A stretch of DNA of 64,000 nucleotides from Glaciimonas soli (GTDB taxonomy: Bacteria > Pseudomonadota > Gammaproteobacteria > Burkholderiales > Burkholderiaceae_D). The notes beneath the pieces were generated by a model. The model was not told the DNA's origin. It saw only the letters and a program-made list of their open reading frames with translations, and ran no database searches. The DNA lies in the NCBI RefSeq assembly GCF_009497155.1, contig NZ_WINI01000007.1:441137-505136 (forward strand), given 5' to 3'. Positions 51,718 through 60,189 of the stretch are shown one piece after another (within the stretch, counting starts at the first letter, position 1; every line of letters starts with the position of its first letter). The position numbers were made by a program, and so were the translations under genes.

Positions 51718-53166
51718 ATGACTAATCACACTTTTCTTTGGCACGACTACGAAACTTTTGGCATTCAGACACGGCGCGACCGTCCTGCACAATTTGCGGC
51801 GATACGTACTGATGCAGAGCTAAATCAAATCGGCGATCCCATCATGTTGTACTGCCAGCCGGCGACGGACTTTTTACCTGATCCACAATCTTGTCTGATC
51901 ACTGGCATCACACCACAGCAATGCTTGGAACGCGGCATTCCCGAATGGCAATTTGCTGCCGAGATTGAACGTGCGTTTTCAGAACCTGGAACCATAGGTG
52001 TCGGTTACAACACTATCCGCTTTGACGATGAAATCACACGCTTCATGTTTTGGCGCAATCTGATCGATCCGTATGGCCGTGAATGGCAAAATCATTGTGG
52101 GCGCTGGGATTTGCTCGATGTAGTGCGTACCGCCTATGCGTTACGCCCTGAGGGGATACAGTGGCCGCTCGACAAAGATAAAGGGGATAAGCCTAGTTTT
52201 CGATTAGAACTGCTCAGCGCCGCCAACGGCCTGATCCACGAAGCTGCGCATGATGCATTATCCGACGTACGGGCAACCATCGCCCTGGCGCGATTAATCC
52301 GCCAACAACAACCGAAATTATTTGATTTCTGCCTGGCTCTGCATAAAAAAGACCGGGCTGCGAGCGAAATTGGATTACAAGGTTTAACTGCTCCAAAACC
52401 GTTTTTGCATATTTCAGGCATGTTCCCTGCCGAGCAAGGTTGCATCGCCATCATGTGGCCGCTCGGCGTACATCCTACCAATAAGAATGAAATATTGGCA
52501 TGGAATCTTGCTTATGATCCTAGCGAATTATTCGACCTGGATCCTGAAGTTGTGCGTACCCGTTTGTTTAGCAAAACCGCGGATCTGCCAGAAGGCATGA
52601 CACGTTTGCCGCTGAAATCGGTGCATCTGAATAAATCCCCGATGGTAATCAGCAATCTGAAAACCTTGTCACCTGAAATGGCTGAACGCTGGGGGATTGA
52701 CCGCGCATTAGCCTTAAAACATGCAGACATCGCTGCACAATCACCCGATTTAAGTGCGTTATGGCGCCAGGTATTTCAGCGCCCGACAGAAGCAACGCCA
52801 GATGTAGATGAAGATTTATACGGTGGTTTTATTGGTAATGGCGATAAGCGCAAACTGGCCGATTTGCGTGCCATGACGCCGCAAAAACTTGCCACCGCAC
52901 AACCGAATTTCGACGATCCACGCCTGGAAGAAATTTTGTTCCGCTACCGTGCCCGCAACTTCCCGCAAACGCTCTCCGACGAAGAAGCAGAACGCTGGGA
53001 AGCACACCGGGCAGCACGCTTATACGATGGTGAAGGTGGTGCGCGCAATATTGATGATTTTTTTGCTGCGATTGATGCGCTATCAGAAAACGCCGATGAG
53101 CGCGGCGAAGAAATTCTGGGGGCGTTATATGAATATGTGGAAATGATTGCGCCGGTACGGGACTAA
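51718..53166 (+). CDS. sbcB: Exodeoxyribonuclease I
   Basis: A 482-residue 3'-5' single-strand DNA exonuclease. The DEDDh catalytic site is visible: WHDYETFG (Asp, Glu), GYNTIRFDDEITRFMFWRN (Asp), HDALSDVRATIALARLI (His, Asp). The ExoI C-terminal domains contain PLKSVHLNKSPM and LRAMTPQKLATAQPNFDDPR plus RYRARNFPQTLSDEEAERWE. Length matches E. coli SbcB (475). It removes recombination intermediates and suppresses RecF-pathway recombination. Confidence 0.95.
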   Translation: MTNHTFLWHDYETFGIQTRRDRPAQFAAIRTDAELNQIGDPIMLYCQPATDFLPDPQSCLITGITPQQCLERGIPEWQFAAEIERAFSEPGTIGVGYNTIRFDDEITRFMFWRNLIDPYGREWQNHCGRWDLLDVVRTAYALRPEGIQWPLDKDKGDKPSFRLELLSAANGLIHEAAHDALSDVRATIALARLIRQQQPKLFDFCLALHKKDRAASEIGLQGLTAPKPFLHISGMFPAEQGCIAIMWPLGVHPTNKNEILAWNLAYDPSELFDLDPEVVRTRLFSKTADLPEGMTRLPLKSVHLNKSPMVISNLKTLSPEMAERWGIDRALALKHADIAAQSPDLSALWRQVFQRPTEATPDVDEDLYGGFIGNGDKRKLADLRAMTPQKLATAQPNFDDPRLEEILFRYRARNFPQTLSDEEAERWEAHRAARLYDGEGGARNIDDFFAAIDALSENADERGEEILGALYEYVEMIAPVRD

Positions 53167-53178
53167 TCACTAATTTTC

Positions 53179-53204
53179 CCCCTTCTTACCTCGGTGAGAA
53201 GGGA
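53179..53204. terminator. Hairpin between convergent sbcB and the pentapeptide gene
   Basis: CCCCTTCTTA/TGAGAAGGG with a short loop, then TTTATTT on the plus strand and a T-containing run on the minus strand. It belongs to the same small-hairpin type as 19829 and 55821. Confidence 0.55.
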
Positions 53205-53210
53205 GTTTAT

Positions 53211-53912
53211 TTACATCACATGAATTCCCAACTCCGCCAATAACTGCGTCGCTTGCGAAGCAGAGATCACGGCACCACGGAACATCGCGGCGTCGTTCAG
53301 CTTTAAACCACCAAGATCTACCTGCCGCAAATCTGCTCCATCAAAACGAGCAAACTTCATATGTGCGTCGCGTAAACTGCACTCTTCAAAAATTACATCA
53401 CGAAAATCACAATGTGCCAAATCCGCTTCGGCGAAATCAACACGCTGTATCGTGGTTTTACGAAAGGAGAGATTGCGTAAAAACGCGCTGATCAGCAGAC
53501 TATCTTTAAACGTCAGAGCAATCCCGGTACAAGCTTCAAAATTTGCGCCGGTAAGCTTGCAACCATCAAAAGCCGTTTCAGCCAAGCGTGCTGAGCGCCA
53601 CTTAGTATTATTCAAATCGCAGGCGGTAAACTTTGCTTCGCTCAAACGTGCATTTTCAAAATTGGCAGATCCTGCTCTGCAACGTTGCCACGAAGTGCGC
53701 TCTAGCACGGCTGCGTAGAAAGACGCATCCATAAAAGTACAACGTTTGAAGCTGCTATCGCTCAAATCCAGACGCGAGAAATCGCCTTCTGCAAAATCGC
53801 ACTCTTCAAAAATAAAAGGCTCAGCATTCTGCTCAACGCGCGACTTGATCAGTTTTTCCAACTGCGATCGTGACAGTACCTCGTCCTTGATTACATTTTC
53901 TTCAATAGACAA
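53211..53912 (-). CDS. Pentapeptide-repeat protein
   Basis: The 233-residue protein is largely tandem A(D/N)LxX-type pentapeptides that form a right-handed quadrilateral beta-helix (for example FEECDFAEGDFSRLDLSDSS, ARLSEAKFTACDL, RFDGADLRQVDLGGLKLND). Phe/Leu centres recur every five residues. Proteins of this shape include gyrase protectors of the Qnr/McbG type and many of unknown role. Sequence does not prove gyrase binding. It is 10 bases downstream of a small gene of unknown function and probably co-transcribed with it. Confidence 0.88.
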   Translation of the reverse strand: MSIEENVIKDEVLSRSQLEKLIKSRVEQNAEPFIFEECDFAEGDFSRLDLSDSSFKRCTFMDASFYAAVLERTSWQRCRAGSANFENARLSEAKFTACDLNNTKWRSARLAETAFDGCKLTGANFEACTGIALTFKDSLLISAFLRNLSFRKTTIQRVDFAEADLAHCDFRDVIFEECSLRDAHMKFARFDGADLRQVDLGGLKLNDAAMFRGAVISASQATQLLAELGIHVM

Positions 53913-53922
53913 AATTTACTCG

Positions 53923-54141
53923 CTATTCTTCTTTAACGACTGTGATTCTATCTATTAAAAATTCGCCATCTATCACTTTTCGATGTGGCACACCAATCAT
54001 CTTAAAACCTGAACCGCCATCTTTGATCCAGATGTTTGCGAGCGTATCAAACTCCTCTATTTCCAAACCCAACATAGGTGCAGAAATAACGAATGCCGCA
54101 CCCGGTTTTTGCTTCTTTACTATGTCGTCTACTGAGGCCAT
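53923..54141 (-). CDS. Unknown small protein (72 aa)
   Basis: ATG 54141 opens a frame for MASVDDIVKKQKPGAAFVIS, APMLGLEIEEFDTLANIWIK and a basic end ITVVKEE. The pattern is that of a small alpha/beta protein without signal or membrane segment. I do not recognise it. It is AT-richer than the flanking housekeeping genes and lies between speG (40 bases) and the pentapeptide gene (10 bases), so the three may form one transcript. Confidence 0.6.
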   Translation of the reverse strand: MASVDDIVKKQKPGAAFVISAPMLGLEIEEFDTLANIWIKDGGSGFKMIGVPHRKVIDGEFLIDRITVVKEE

Positions 54142-54180
54142 ACATGCATCTTTCTTAAATTTTCTCTAATTGCACTACCG

Positions 54181-54729
54181 TTATGAATGCATTGTCTTTT
54201 GTCTTGTTGCCAAATATTCCGGCTGAAACATGTACATCCGAATAGCATTACGAAATTCCCCGTTGACGAAAAATTCGCTTTTCAATTCGCATTCCAACGC
54301 AAACCCACATTTTTTGTAGACATGAATTGCTTTGTTATTTTCTTTATCCACATATAGGTACAACTTATGCAAATTGAGTACGCAAAAAGCATATTCAATT
54401 GCTAGCCTGGTAGCTCGCTCCGCATATCCTTTACCTTGCGCAGCCGGTGCCACAATGATTTGAAATTCTGCCCGTCGATGTATGTGATCGATTTCAACCA
54501 ACTCAACCAGCCCCACCATCTCACCATCATCGCTTTGCAGAATAAACCGACGTTCAGTCTGATCATGAACGTGATTATCATATAACTGGACCAATTCAAC
54601 ATAGGCTTCATACGGCTCTTCAAACCAATAGCGCATGATGTTGCTATTGTTATCGAGCTGATGGACGAAACGCAAATCTTCGCGTTCTAGCGGGCGCAGT
54701 TTAACGCCGGATATTTTCAGGGTAGTCAT
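54181..54729 (-). CDS. speG: Spermidine N1-acetyltransferase SpeG
   Basis: A GNAT enzyme that acetylates spermidine/spermine and relieves polyamine toxicity. It resembles E. coli SpeG closely: [60 protein letters not shown], the acetyl-CoA loop [18 protein letters not shown], and [23 protein letters not shown] 54729 is preferred; GTG 54735 would add two residues. It is AT-richer than its neighbours, which may point to acquisition from another lineage. Confidence 0.92.
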   Translation of the reverse strand: MTTLKISGVKLRPLEREDLRFVHQLDNNSNIMRYWFEEPYEAYVELVQLYDNHVHDQTERRFILQSDDGEMVGLVELVEIDHIHRRAEFQIIVAPAAQGKGYAERATRLAIEYAFCVLNLHKLYLYVDKENNKAIHVYKKCGFALECELKSEFFVNGEFRNAIRMYMFQPEYLATRQKTMHS

Positions 54730-54930
54730 AGGCACTCTTTGTTAATTAATTATTTCGTAGGGCATTCCTTGGGCAAGAGCACTGCATAAAAAGTTTCAAA
54801 TCCAGTGTACTGCCTTTATCTGCATGCGACCTTCCTTACAAGTATCATATTCCGTTAAAATCAACGCCATTACAATTTGATCACTTCGATCATTCATGAC
54901 ACAACGATTACATAACGCAGGGAGCGCATC

Positions 54931-55797
54931 ATGAAATGGGAAGGCAATCGGGAAAGCAATAACGTCGAAGATCGACGCGGCTCGGGTGGTGGCGGTGGTT
55001 TTGGCGGCCGCTCTATCGGTATTGGTACGATTGTCATTGCATTGGTTGGATCTTATTTTTTTGGCATTAGTCCTGTCACGATCATCAACTTCCTCAGTGG
55101 CGGCGGCATGCCGCAACAAAGTCAGCAAGCACCCGCCCACGCCCCTCCTGCCAATGATCAAACTGCCAAGTTTTCTTCAGTTATTTTGGGTAGCACCGAA
55201 GATGTCTGGACGCAGATTTTCCAGGCAAGCGGCAAACAATACGTTGCGCCAAAATTAGTTTTATTCACTGGCGCTACTCCCACGGCTTGCGGCACCGGGC
55301 AAACTGCTTCGGGGCCATTCTATTGCCCCGGCGATAAAAAAGTTTATCTGGACCTGAGTTTCTTCCAAATGATGAAGCAACGTTTTAATGTCGCTGGAGA
55401 TTTCGCGCAAGCCTACGTCATTGCACATGAAGTCGGTCATCACGTACAAAATTTGATGGGAGTCATGGCGCAGGTTGATAACCTCAAACGACGTGCTACA
55501 GAAGCACAAGCAAATGCGCTCTCGGTGCGCGTCGAATTACAAGCCGACTGTCTGGCAGGTGTCTGGGCGTACCATGCCAATCAGGCGCACAAGTGGTTAG
55601 AGCCTGGCGACGTCGATTCTGCGCTTAATGCTGCCAATGCCATTGGTGACGATGCACTCCAACAGAAAGCGCAAGGTCGGGTAGTGCCGGATTCATTCAC
55701 CCACGGCACCTCTGCGCAGCGCGCGCGTTGGCTCAAACAAGGTCTGTCGACGGGGCAGGTTTCTTCCTGTGATACGTTTAGTCCACAAACTTTATAA
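54931..55797 (+). CDS. ypfJ: Neutral zinc metallopeptidase, YpfJ family
   Basis: A 288-residue membrane-anchored protein. The N-terminus (MKWEGNRESNNVEDRRGSGG, Gly-rich) is followed by one membrane segment (IGIGTIVIALVGSYFFGI). The peptidase domain has YVIAHEVGHHVQNLMG (HExxH) and ELQADCLAGVWAYHANQ with the likely third ligand. PFYCPGDKKVYLDLSFFQMM is typical. GGGA lies 8 bases before the ATG. The substrate is unknown. Confidence 0.92.
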   Translation: MKWEGNRESNNVEDRRGSGGGGGFGGRSIGIGTIVIALVGSYFFGISPVTIINFLSGGGMPQQSQQAPAHAPPANDQTAKFSSVILGSTEDVWTQIFQASGKQYVAPKLVLFTGATPTACGTGQTASGPFYCPGDKKVYLDLSFFQMMKQRFNVAGDFAQAYVIAHEVGHHVQNLMGVMAQVDNLKRRATEAQANALSVRVELQADCLAGVWAYHANQAHKWLEPGDVDSALNAANAIGDDALQQKAQGRVVPDSFTHGTSAQRARWLKQGLSTGQVSSCDTFSPQTL

Positions 55798-55820
55798 CAG
55801 TAATATCTCCCCTCCCTAAC

Positions 55821-55840
55821 CTCTCTCACAAGTGAGAGAG
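55821..55840. repeat. Small hairpin repeat (CTCTCTCAC type)
   Basis: CTCTCTCAC/GTGAGAGAG around AA is a perfect short stem 24 bases past the ypfJ stop. It is the third of the related pyrimidine-rich hairpins (19829, 53179). Confidence 0.5.
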
Positions 55841-55884
55841 AATGGCAAACCATGTAACATCAACAAATAAAGAAAAAAGAAATT

Positions 55885-56268
55885 ATGACGATTGCTTATT
55901 GGTGCGTACTATTGGCCGGCTTAATGCCCATTCTTACTGTGAGCTTCGCAAAAGTGGGCGGGCGTGGCGATGACAATCATGACCCGCGCGCATGGCTGGA
56001 AAAACAATCTGGATTTAGACGCCGCGCCGATTATGCGCATCGTAATCACTTCGAAGCATTTCCGTTTTTTGCTGCAGCAGTGATCATTGCTCAGCAGGTT
56101 CACGCGGCGCAAACACCCTTGAATATATTGGCTTTAGTGTTCATCGCGGCACGTCTGGCTTATACCGCATTTTATTTAACAGACAAACCTAGTTTCCGTT
56201 CGGCGGTCTGGTTCGTTGCTTACCTGTCCATCGTTGGCATATTCGTGCTGGCTGGAATGGCGCAATAA
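55885..56268 (+). CDS. MAPEG-family membrane protein
   Basis: A 127-residue protein with four membrane segments and the MAPEG pattern: YWCVLLAGLMPILTVSFAKV, ADYAHRNHFEAFPFFAAAVI (conserved Asn-x2-Glu region), HAAQTPLNILALVFIAARLA and a C-terminal VAYLSIVGIFVLAG. Eukaryotic relatives use glutathione; the bacterial role is not known. Ribosome-binding site AAGAAA-type. Confidence 0.88.
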   Translation: MTIAYWCVLLAGLMPILTVSFAKVGGRGDDNHDPRAWLEKQSGFRRRADYAHRNHFEAFPFFAAAVIIAQQVHAAQTPLNILALVFIAARLAYTAFYLTDKPSFRSAVWFVAYLSIVGIFVLAGMAQ

Positions 56269-56287
56269 CTCTCTTTATTTCACTACT

Positions 56288-56590
56288 ATGCAAGCCACAC
56301 AGTCACTGCAAGAATTACGAAGCGCTCTCTCCTCATTACGGCATGGCCAGATAGCTATTGCCGGTATTTGCCAACTCTGGCGTAGTCATCTGGTGCAATT
56401 GACAACGCTACCGCCGCGTTATGCAGAGGTTGCAGAAGATATTCTCGGCCGGCTGGAAGCAGGTAGTTTGTTCACGGAAGAGAGCTGCTCGTTTAGTCAA
56501 AAAGACTTACTGGATAACCTCGATATCTGGCTCGATAAAGCAGAATTGCAACTTAAGACCATCGCGGTAGCAGCGACGCCCGCGACCTGA
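56288..56590 (+). CDS. Conserved hypothetical protein (100 aa)
   Basis: From ATG 56288 it encodes MQATQSLQELRSALSSLRHG, then LPPRYAEVAEDILGRLEAGS and LFTEESCSFSQKDLLDNLDI: an all-helical soluble protein with the pattern SLFxEESCSFSQ. I believe similar proteins occur in Burkholderiales without known function. The frame continues upstream into the MAPEG gene but no earlier start is supported. It is 19 bases after the MAPEG stop. Confidence 0.65.
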   Translation: MQATQSLQELRSALSSLRHGQIAIAGICQLWRSHLVQLTTLPPRYAEVAEDILGRLEAGSLFTEESCSFSQKDLLDNLDIWLDKAELQLKTIAVAATPAT

Positions 56591-56655
56591 AGTTTACAGC
56601 CTACAGCGCTGATTGTTTCCCAAATTTATTCCCGACTGAACCAACAGGATTTTTA

Positions 56656-56874
56656 ATGCAACGACTTGAATTTATTATTGACGGCGAATACGTCGAACTC
56701 AACCAGCTTCTCAAATTAACCGGTGTCTGCGATAGTGGTGGCGCTGGTAAAGCCATCGTTGCTGATGGCGTCGTAAAAGTAGATGGCAAAGTTGAACTGC
56801 GCAAAACCTGCAAAATTCGCGCCGGTCAGGTGGTCAGCTTGGCTGATATAAGAATTAACGTGTTGGGTGCTTAG
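56656..56874 (+). CDS. ybcJ: S4-domain RNA-binding protein, YbcJ family
   Basis: A 72-residue S4 fold protein (LEFIIDGEYVELNQLLKLTG, GGAGKAIVADGVVKVDGKVE, KIRAGQVVSLADIRINV). Small S4 proteins bind structured RNA, and YbcJ-like proteins are suspected to contact the ribosome. AGGA lies 7 bases before the ATG. It converges on the GNAT gene with one base between stop codons. Confidence 0.88.
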   Translation: MQRLEFIIDGEYVELNQLLKLTGVCDSGGAGKAIVADGVVKVDGKVELRKTCKIRAGQVVSLADIRINVLGA

Positions 56875-56875
56875 T

Positions 56876-57322
56876 TCAACACTGCGTTTCTACATGCGTT
56901 TCGAACGCATAACTGGCTTTTGATTTCTTGTAGCCCAATGCTTCATAAAACACATGCGCATCTTCTCTATGCACACCTGAACGCAAACGAACACGGGAAT
57001 AACCATGATTACCTGCCCACTGTTCGGCTGCGCGTATCAGTCGACGGCCACACCCGTTACGCTGATATTGCGCGGCAACCACCAAGCCGCCAATATCCAC
57101 ATAACCGTCGCTTTCCAGAAGCCGCACGCCATGCGCATGTAACCAACCGACAATTTTGTCTTCGTACAACGCAACAAAGCAGACGTTGTCCGGGCGCGTC
57201 ATTAATTGGCTAAAGCGTTGGGCAATCTGGCCTGGATTGGCGGCGTATCCCAAATCTGGCAAAAGAGCAGAAACTTCAACTGCATCTATTGCCAGCATTT
57301 CTCGTATATTTACAGCCATCAT
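56876..57322 (-). CDS. GNAT-family N-acetyltransferase
   Basis: A 148-residue acetyltransferase: NIREMLAIDAVEVSALLPDL, motif A LVVAAQYQRNGCGRRLIRAA, then VRLRSGVHREDAHVFYEALG and YKKSKASYAFE. The start ATG 57322 overlaps the zntA stop (ATGA), so it is translated with the metal ATPase. The substrate is unknown; the HVFYEALGY segment is like aminoglycoside/phosphinothricin-type GNATs only in a general way. Confidence 0.86.
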   Translation of the reverse strand: MMAVNIREMLAIDAVEVSALLPDLGYAANPGQIAQRFSQLMTRPDNVCFVALYEDKIVGWLHAHGVRLLESDGYVDIGGLVVAAQYQRNGCGRRLIRAAEQWAGNHGYSRVRLRSGVHREDAHVFYEALGYKKSKASYAFETHVETQC

Positions 57323-59619
57323 TTCAACGCTCTCAACAAACGTAAACCATTAAACACCACTAGCAAACTTGCACCCATATCGGCAAACACAGCCATCCAT
57401 AAAGTTGCCTCACCAGTCAATGCCAGCACTAAAAATATCGCTTTGATTCCCAGTGCCAAAGTAATGTTTTGCATCAGCACACTATGGGTCTTTTTGCTAA
57501 GGCGGATAAAGTCTGGAATTTTACGCAAATCATCGTCCATTAAGGCGACATCTGCGGTTTCCAACGCCGTATCAGTTCCGGCTGCACCCATTGCGAAACC
57601 GATATTGGCTTTCGCTAAAGCTGGTGCGTCATTAATGCCGTCACCGACCATGCCGACATTGCCCGCATTTCCATACTGCGCATGCATCTCGCTGATCGCT
57701 TGCAATTTATCTTCCGGTAGCAAGTTCCCACGCGCATCAGTAATTCCGACTTTGCTAGCGATGGCTTGCGCTGTATGCGGATTGTCCCCAGTCAGCATGA
57801 CTGCTTCAATATTCAGTGCCCGCAGTTGGGCAATCGCTTCCACGCTAGTGTCGCGTACGGTATCGGCAACGGCCAAAACTAATAAAGGTTGTGTCGTAGA
57901 ACACAGCACGACCGTAGTTTTCCCCTGACTTTCCAACGCATCCAATTGGGCTTCCAATTCGTCACCGCAAATACCCATTTCGTGCACCATGCGGTGATTG
58001 CCCAGGTAAAAAACCTGGCCGTCGATTTCCCCTTTTACACCACGACCCATCAGTGCTTCAAAATCACTCACGTCGAATAAAGCATCGTGTGCTTTTTGTG
58101 CTTTCCAATCGGCAGCAACTGCAGCAGAAACCGGATGATCAGAACGGTTGGCAAGGCTTGCCGCCTGACGTTTCAACAAACTGAGATCTGCCGTATTTTG
58201 TGACGTAACCAATTCCGTATCGGTCACCACAGGTTTACCCAGAGTTAACGTGCCGGTTTTATCCAATGCCAATGCTTTTAGCTTGCGCCCCATCTCCAGA
58301 TATACGCCGCCTTTAATCAAGATGCCGTGTTGTGCGCCAGCCGCCAAGCCGCTGACTACCGTCACGGGTGTTGATATCACCAACGCGCAGGGACAGGCGA
58401 TCACCAGCAGAACCAACGCTTTGTAGAGCCATGGATAAAATGCGACTCCCATCAACAATGGTGGCAGCACCGCCACCAAAATTGCTAATGCCACCACCAC
58501 TGGAATGTAATAGCGTGCAAACTGATCGACAAAACGTTGTGTCGGCGCGCGTTGGCCTTGCGCTTGCTGTACGCTTTTGATAATGCGCGATAAGGTTGAA
58601 TTGGCTTGCAGTGCGGTGACTTGATAATCAAATGCGCCACGTTCGTTAATCGTTCCGGCAAACACATGATCTCCCGCTTGCTTAATAACAGGCATGCTTT
58701 CGCCCGTAATCGGGGCCTGATTAATCGTAGTCTGCCCTGCCATCACAATGCCATCCAGCGGTACCCGTTCGCCCGGCTTGACGCGCACCAATGCTCCCAT
58801 GGCTACTTGTGGTGTGGCGATTGCTTGCCAGCTACCGTCCTCAGCTTGCACCGTCGCCATATCCGGGGCCATTGCCATTAATCCTTTGATTGCATTGCGC
58901 GCACGGTCTAGCGATAAGGCTTCTATCATCTCAGCCAACGCAAACAGGAAAATCACCACTGCAGCTTCCGGCCATTGACCGATAATCGCCGCGCCGATTA
59001 CGGCCAGCGACATCAAAAAATTCATATTGAGCGAAAAATTACGCAAGGCAATCCAGCCCTTTTTGAGAGTATCCAGACCACCGGTAAAAATCGCCAGCAG
59101 CGCCAGGATAATCACAAAGATCGAGGTTTCATTACCGCTGGTCCACGCCACTATTTCTGCGCTTATTGCGGCAATGCCGGAGACAGCCATCAACAACCAT
59201 TTACGGCGCGGAATGGCGAAATTTGCGTGCTCGTCATCCGATGTCAGCTTGCCGGTCAAGGTATCTGACTTCAATGCGGGATCAAGATCCAACGCTTTTA
59301 AAGTGCTGATAATGCTGTCCACTGACGGCAGGCGATGTTGTACCGTTAATTCACGCTGAATCAAATTGAATTGCATAGCGTCTATTCCCGCCATGTTTTT
59401 AAAGCGATCGCGTATCAATTTTTCTTCAGTCGGACAATCCATTTTCTGGATCAGGAAAACTGCTTCGGCGCTGCCGTTCGCGAGCACTGCCGGAGGTGCA
59501 ACTACCGCAACGGCAGACGCTGCATGTTCATGGCTATGCGCATGATCGTGATCGTGATCGTGATCGTGATCGTGATCATGTTTATGGTTATGCTGATGGT
59601 CATGTTGACAACTGCTCAT
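57319..59619 (-). CDS. zntA: Zn/Cd/Pb-exporting P1B-type ATPase with His-Asp-rich N-terminus
   Basis: The 766-residue heavy-metal pump exports divalent soft metals. After MSSCQHDHQHNHK comes a (His-Asp)6 run, then an HMA domain whose metal motif is KMDCPTEE. Membrane segments surround VIACPCALVISTPVTVVSGL (CPC). The phosphorylation site is LALDKTGTLTLGKP, and the hinge is GMVGDGINDAPALAKANIGF. The CPC plus DCPTEE pattern fits Zn2+/Cd2+/Pb2+, not Cu+. It is controlled by the divergent MerR-type gene through the 19-base-spaced promoter at 59656-59686, and is coupled to a GNAT gene. Confidence 0.95.
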   Translation of the reverse strand: MSSCQHDHQHNHKHDHDHDHDHDHDHAHSHEHAASAVAVVAPPAVLANGSAEAVFLIQKMDCPTEEKLIRDRFKNMAGIDAMQFNLIQRELTVQHRLPSVDSIISTLKALDLDPALKSDTLTGKLTSDDEHANFAIPRRKWLLMAVSGIAAISAEIVAWTSGNETSIFVIILALLAIFTGGLDTLKKGWIALRNFSLNMNFLMSLAVIGAAIIGQWPEAAVVIFLFALAEMIEALSLDRARNAIKGLMAMAPDMATVQAEDGSWQAIATPQVAMGALVRVKPGERVPLDGIVMAGQTTINQAPITGESMPVIKQAGDHVFAGTINERGAFDYQVTALQANSTLSRIIKSVQQAQGQRAPTQRFVDQFARYYIPVVVALAILVAVLPPLLMGVAFYPWLYKALVLLVIACPCALVISTPVTVVSGLAAGAQHGILIKGGVYLEMGRKLKALALDKTGTLTLGKPVVTDTELVTSQNTADLSLLKRQAASLANRSDHPVSAAVAADWKAQKAHDALFDVSDFEALMGRGVKGEIDGQVFYLGNHRMVHEMGICGDELEAQLDALESQGKTTVVLCSTTQPLLVLAVADTVRDTSVEAIAQLRALNIEAVMLTGDNPHTAQAIASKVGITDARGNLLPEDKLQAISEMHAQYGNAGNVGMVGDGINDAPALAKANIGFAMGAAGTDTALETADVALMDDDLRKIPDFIRLSKKTHSVLMQNITLALGIKAIFLVLALTGEATLWMAVFADMGASLLVVFNGLRLLRALK
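59544..59579. repeat. GATCGT hexanucleotide tandem repeat within zntA
   Basis: Five exact GATCGT units plus one GATCAT encode alternating His-Asp on the minus strand. Each unit keeps the frame, so slippage would lengthen or shorten the metal-binding tail by His-Asp pairs. Confidence 0.85.
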
Positions 59620-59655
59620 GAGATGTTCCTTGCATGCATTGTGATGATAGCCACT

Positions 59656-59686
59656 ATTAAAAACCCTGAAGCTACTACAGAGTCAA
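59656..59686 (-). promoter_or_regulatory. MerR-type promoter/operator of zntA
   Basis: On the minus strand, -35 TTGACT (59681-59686) and -10 TTTAAT (59656-59661) are 19 bases apart, the over-long spacing typical of MerR-family promoters. The spacer contains the dyad ACTCTG...CAGGGT (59663-59683), close to known PbrR/CadR/ZntR operators. Metal-bound regulator would untwist the spacer to activate zntA. Confidence 0.82.
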
Positions 59687-59735
59687 GCAAAAATAGGTAA
59701 AATCACCATGTTGAAGCAACATAGTTGGAGCAAAC

Positions 59736-60188
59736 ATGACGACCACAATGAAAATCGGTGAGTTATCGGAGCAAGTGGGCTGCCCTATTGAAACCATTCG
59801 TTATTACGAGCACGAAGGTTTATTGCCTGCTGCCGCGCGTTCACCGAGTAATTACCGGCTGTATGGCGACACGCATGTGGAACGCTTGCAATTCATTCGG
59901 CATTGCCGTTCGCTGGACATGACGCTGGATGAAATTCGTAGTTTGTTGCAATTTCGCGATCTTCCGGGGGAAAATTGCGAACAAATCAATTCCCTTCTGG
60001 ATCGCCATATTGGCCACGTAGCAGGTCGAATTGCGGAGTTGAAAGCGCTGCAGTTGCAGTTGAAACAACTGCGCACGCAATGCCATAGTGTTCAAGCTGC
60101 AAAAGATTGCGGCATCTTGCAAGGTTTGGCGGCAATGGAAGACGATGTCCCTGCCAATTTAGGTAGTCATGGCAGGGGCTGTCATTAG
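59736..60188 (+). CDS. cadR: MerR-family Cd(II)/Pb(II)-responsive regulator (CadR/PbrR type)
   Basis: A 150-residue activator: winged helix (KIGELSEQVGCPIETIRYYE, GLLPAAARSPSNYRLYGDTH), a dimerisation helix, and metal-site cysteines in GENCEQI, RTQCHSV and KDCGILQGL, the spacing of CadR/PbrR. The C-terminal HGRGCH could add ligands, as in CadR. GGAG lies before ATG 59736. It is divergent from zntA, and its stop is one base from that of the convergent dehydrogenase gene. ZntR-like zinc sensing is the main alternative. Confidence 0.9.
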   Translation: MTTTMKIGELSEQVGCPIETIRYYEHEGLLPAAARSPSNYRLYGDTHVERLQFIRHCRSLDMTLDEIRSLLQFRDLPGENCEQINSLLDRHIGHVAGRIAELKALQLQLKQLRTQCHSVQAAKDCGILQGLAAMEDDVPANLGSHGRGCH

Positions 60189-60189
60189 C

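Noticed and set aside
53211-53912. Calling the pentapeptide protein a Qnr quinolone-resistance protein
   Set aside because: Only the repeat fold is seen; nothing shows gyrase binding, and many pentapeptide proteins have other roles.
59544-59579. GATCGT repeats as iterons of an origin or a CRISPR-like array
   Set aside because: The repeat is coding (His-Asp) inside zntA and in frame; there are no spacers and no replication genes nearby.
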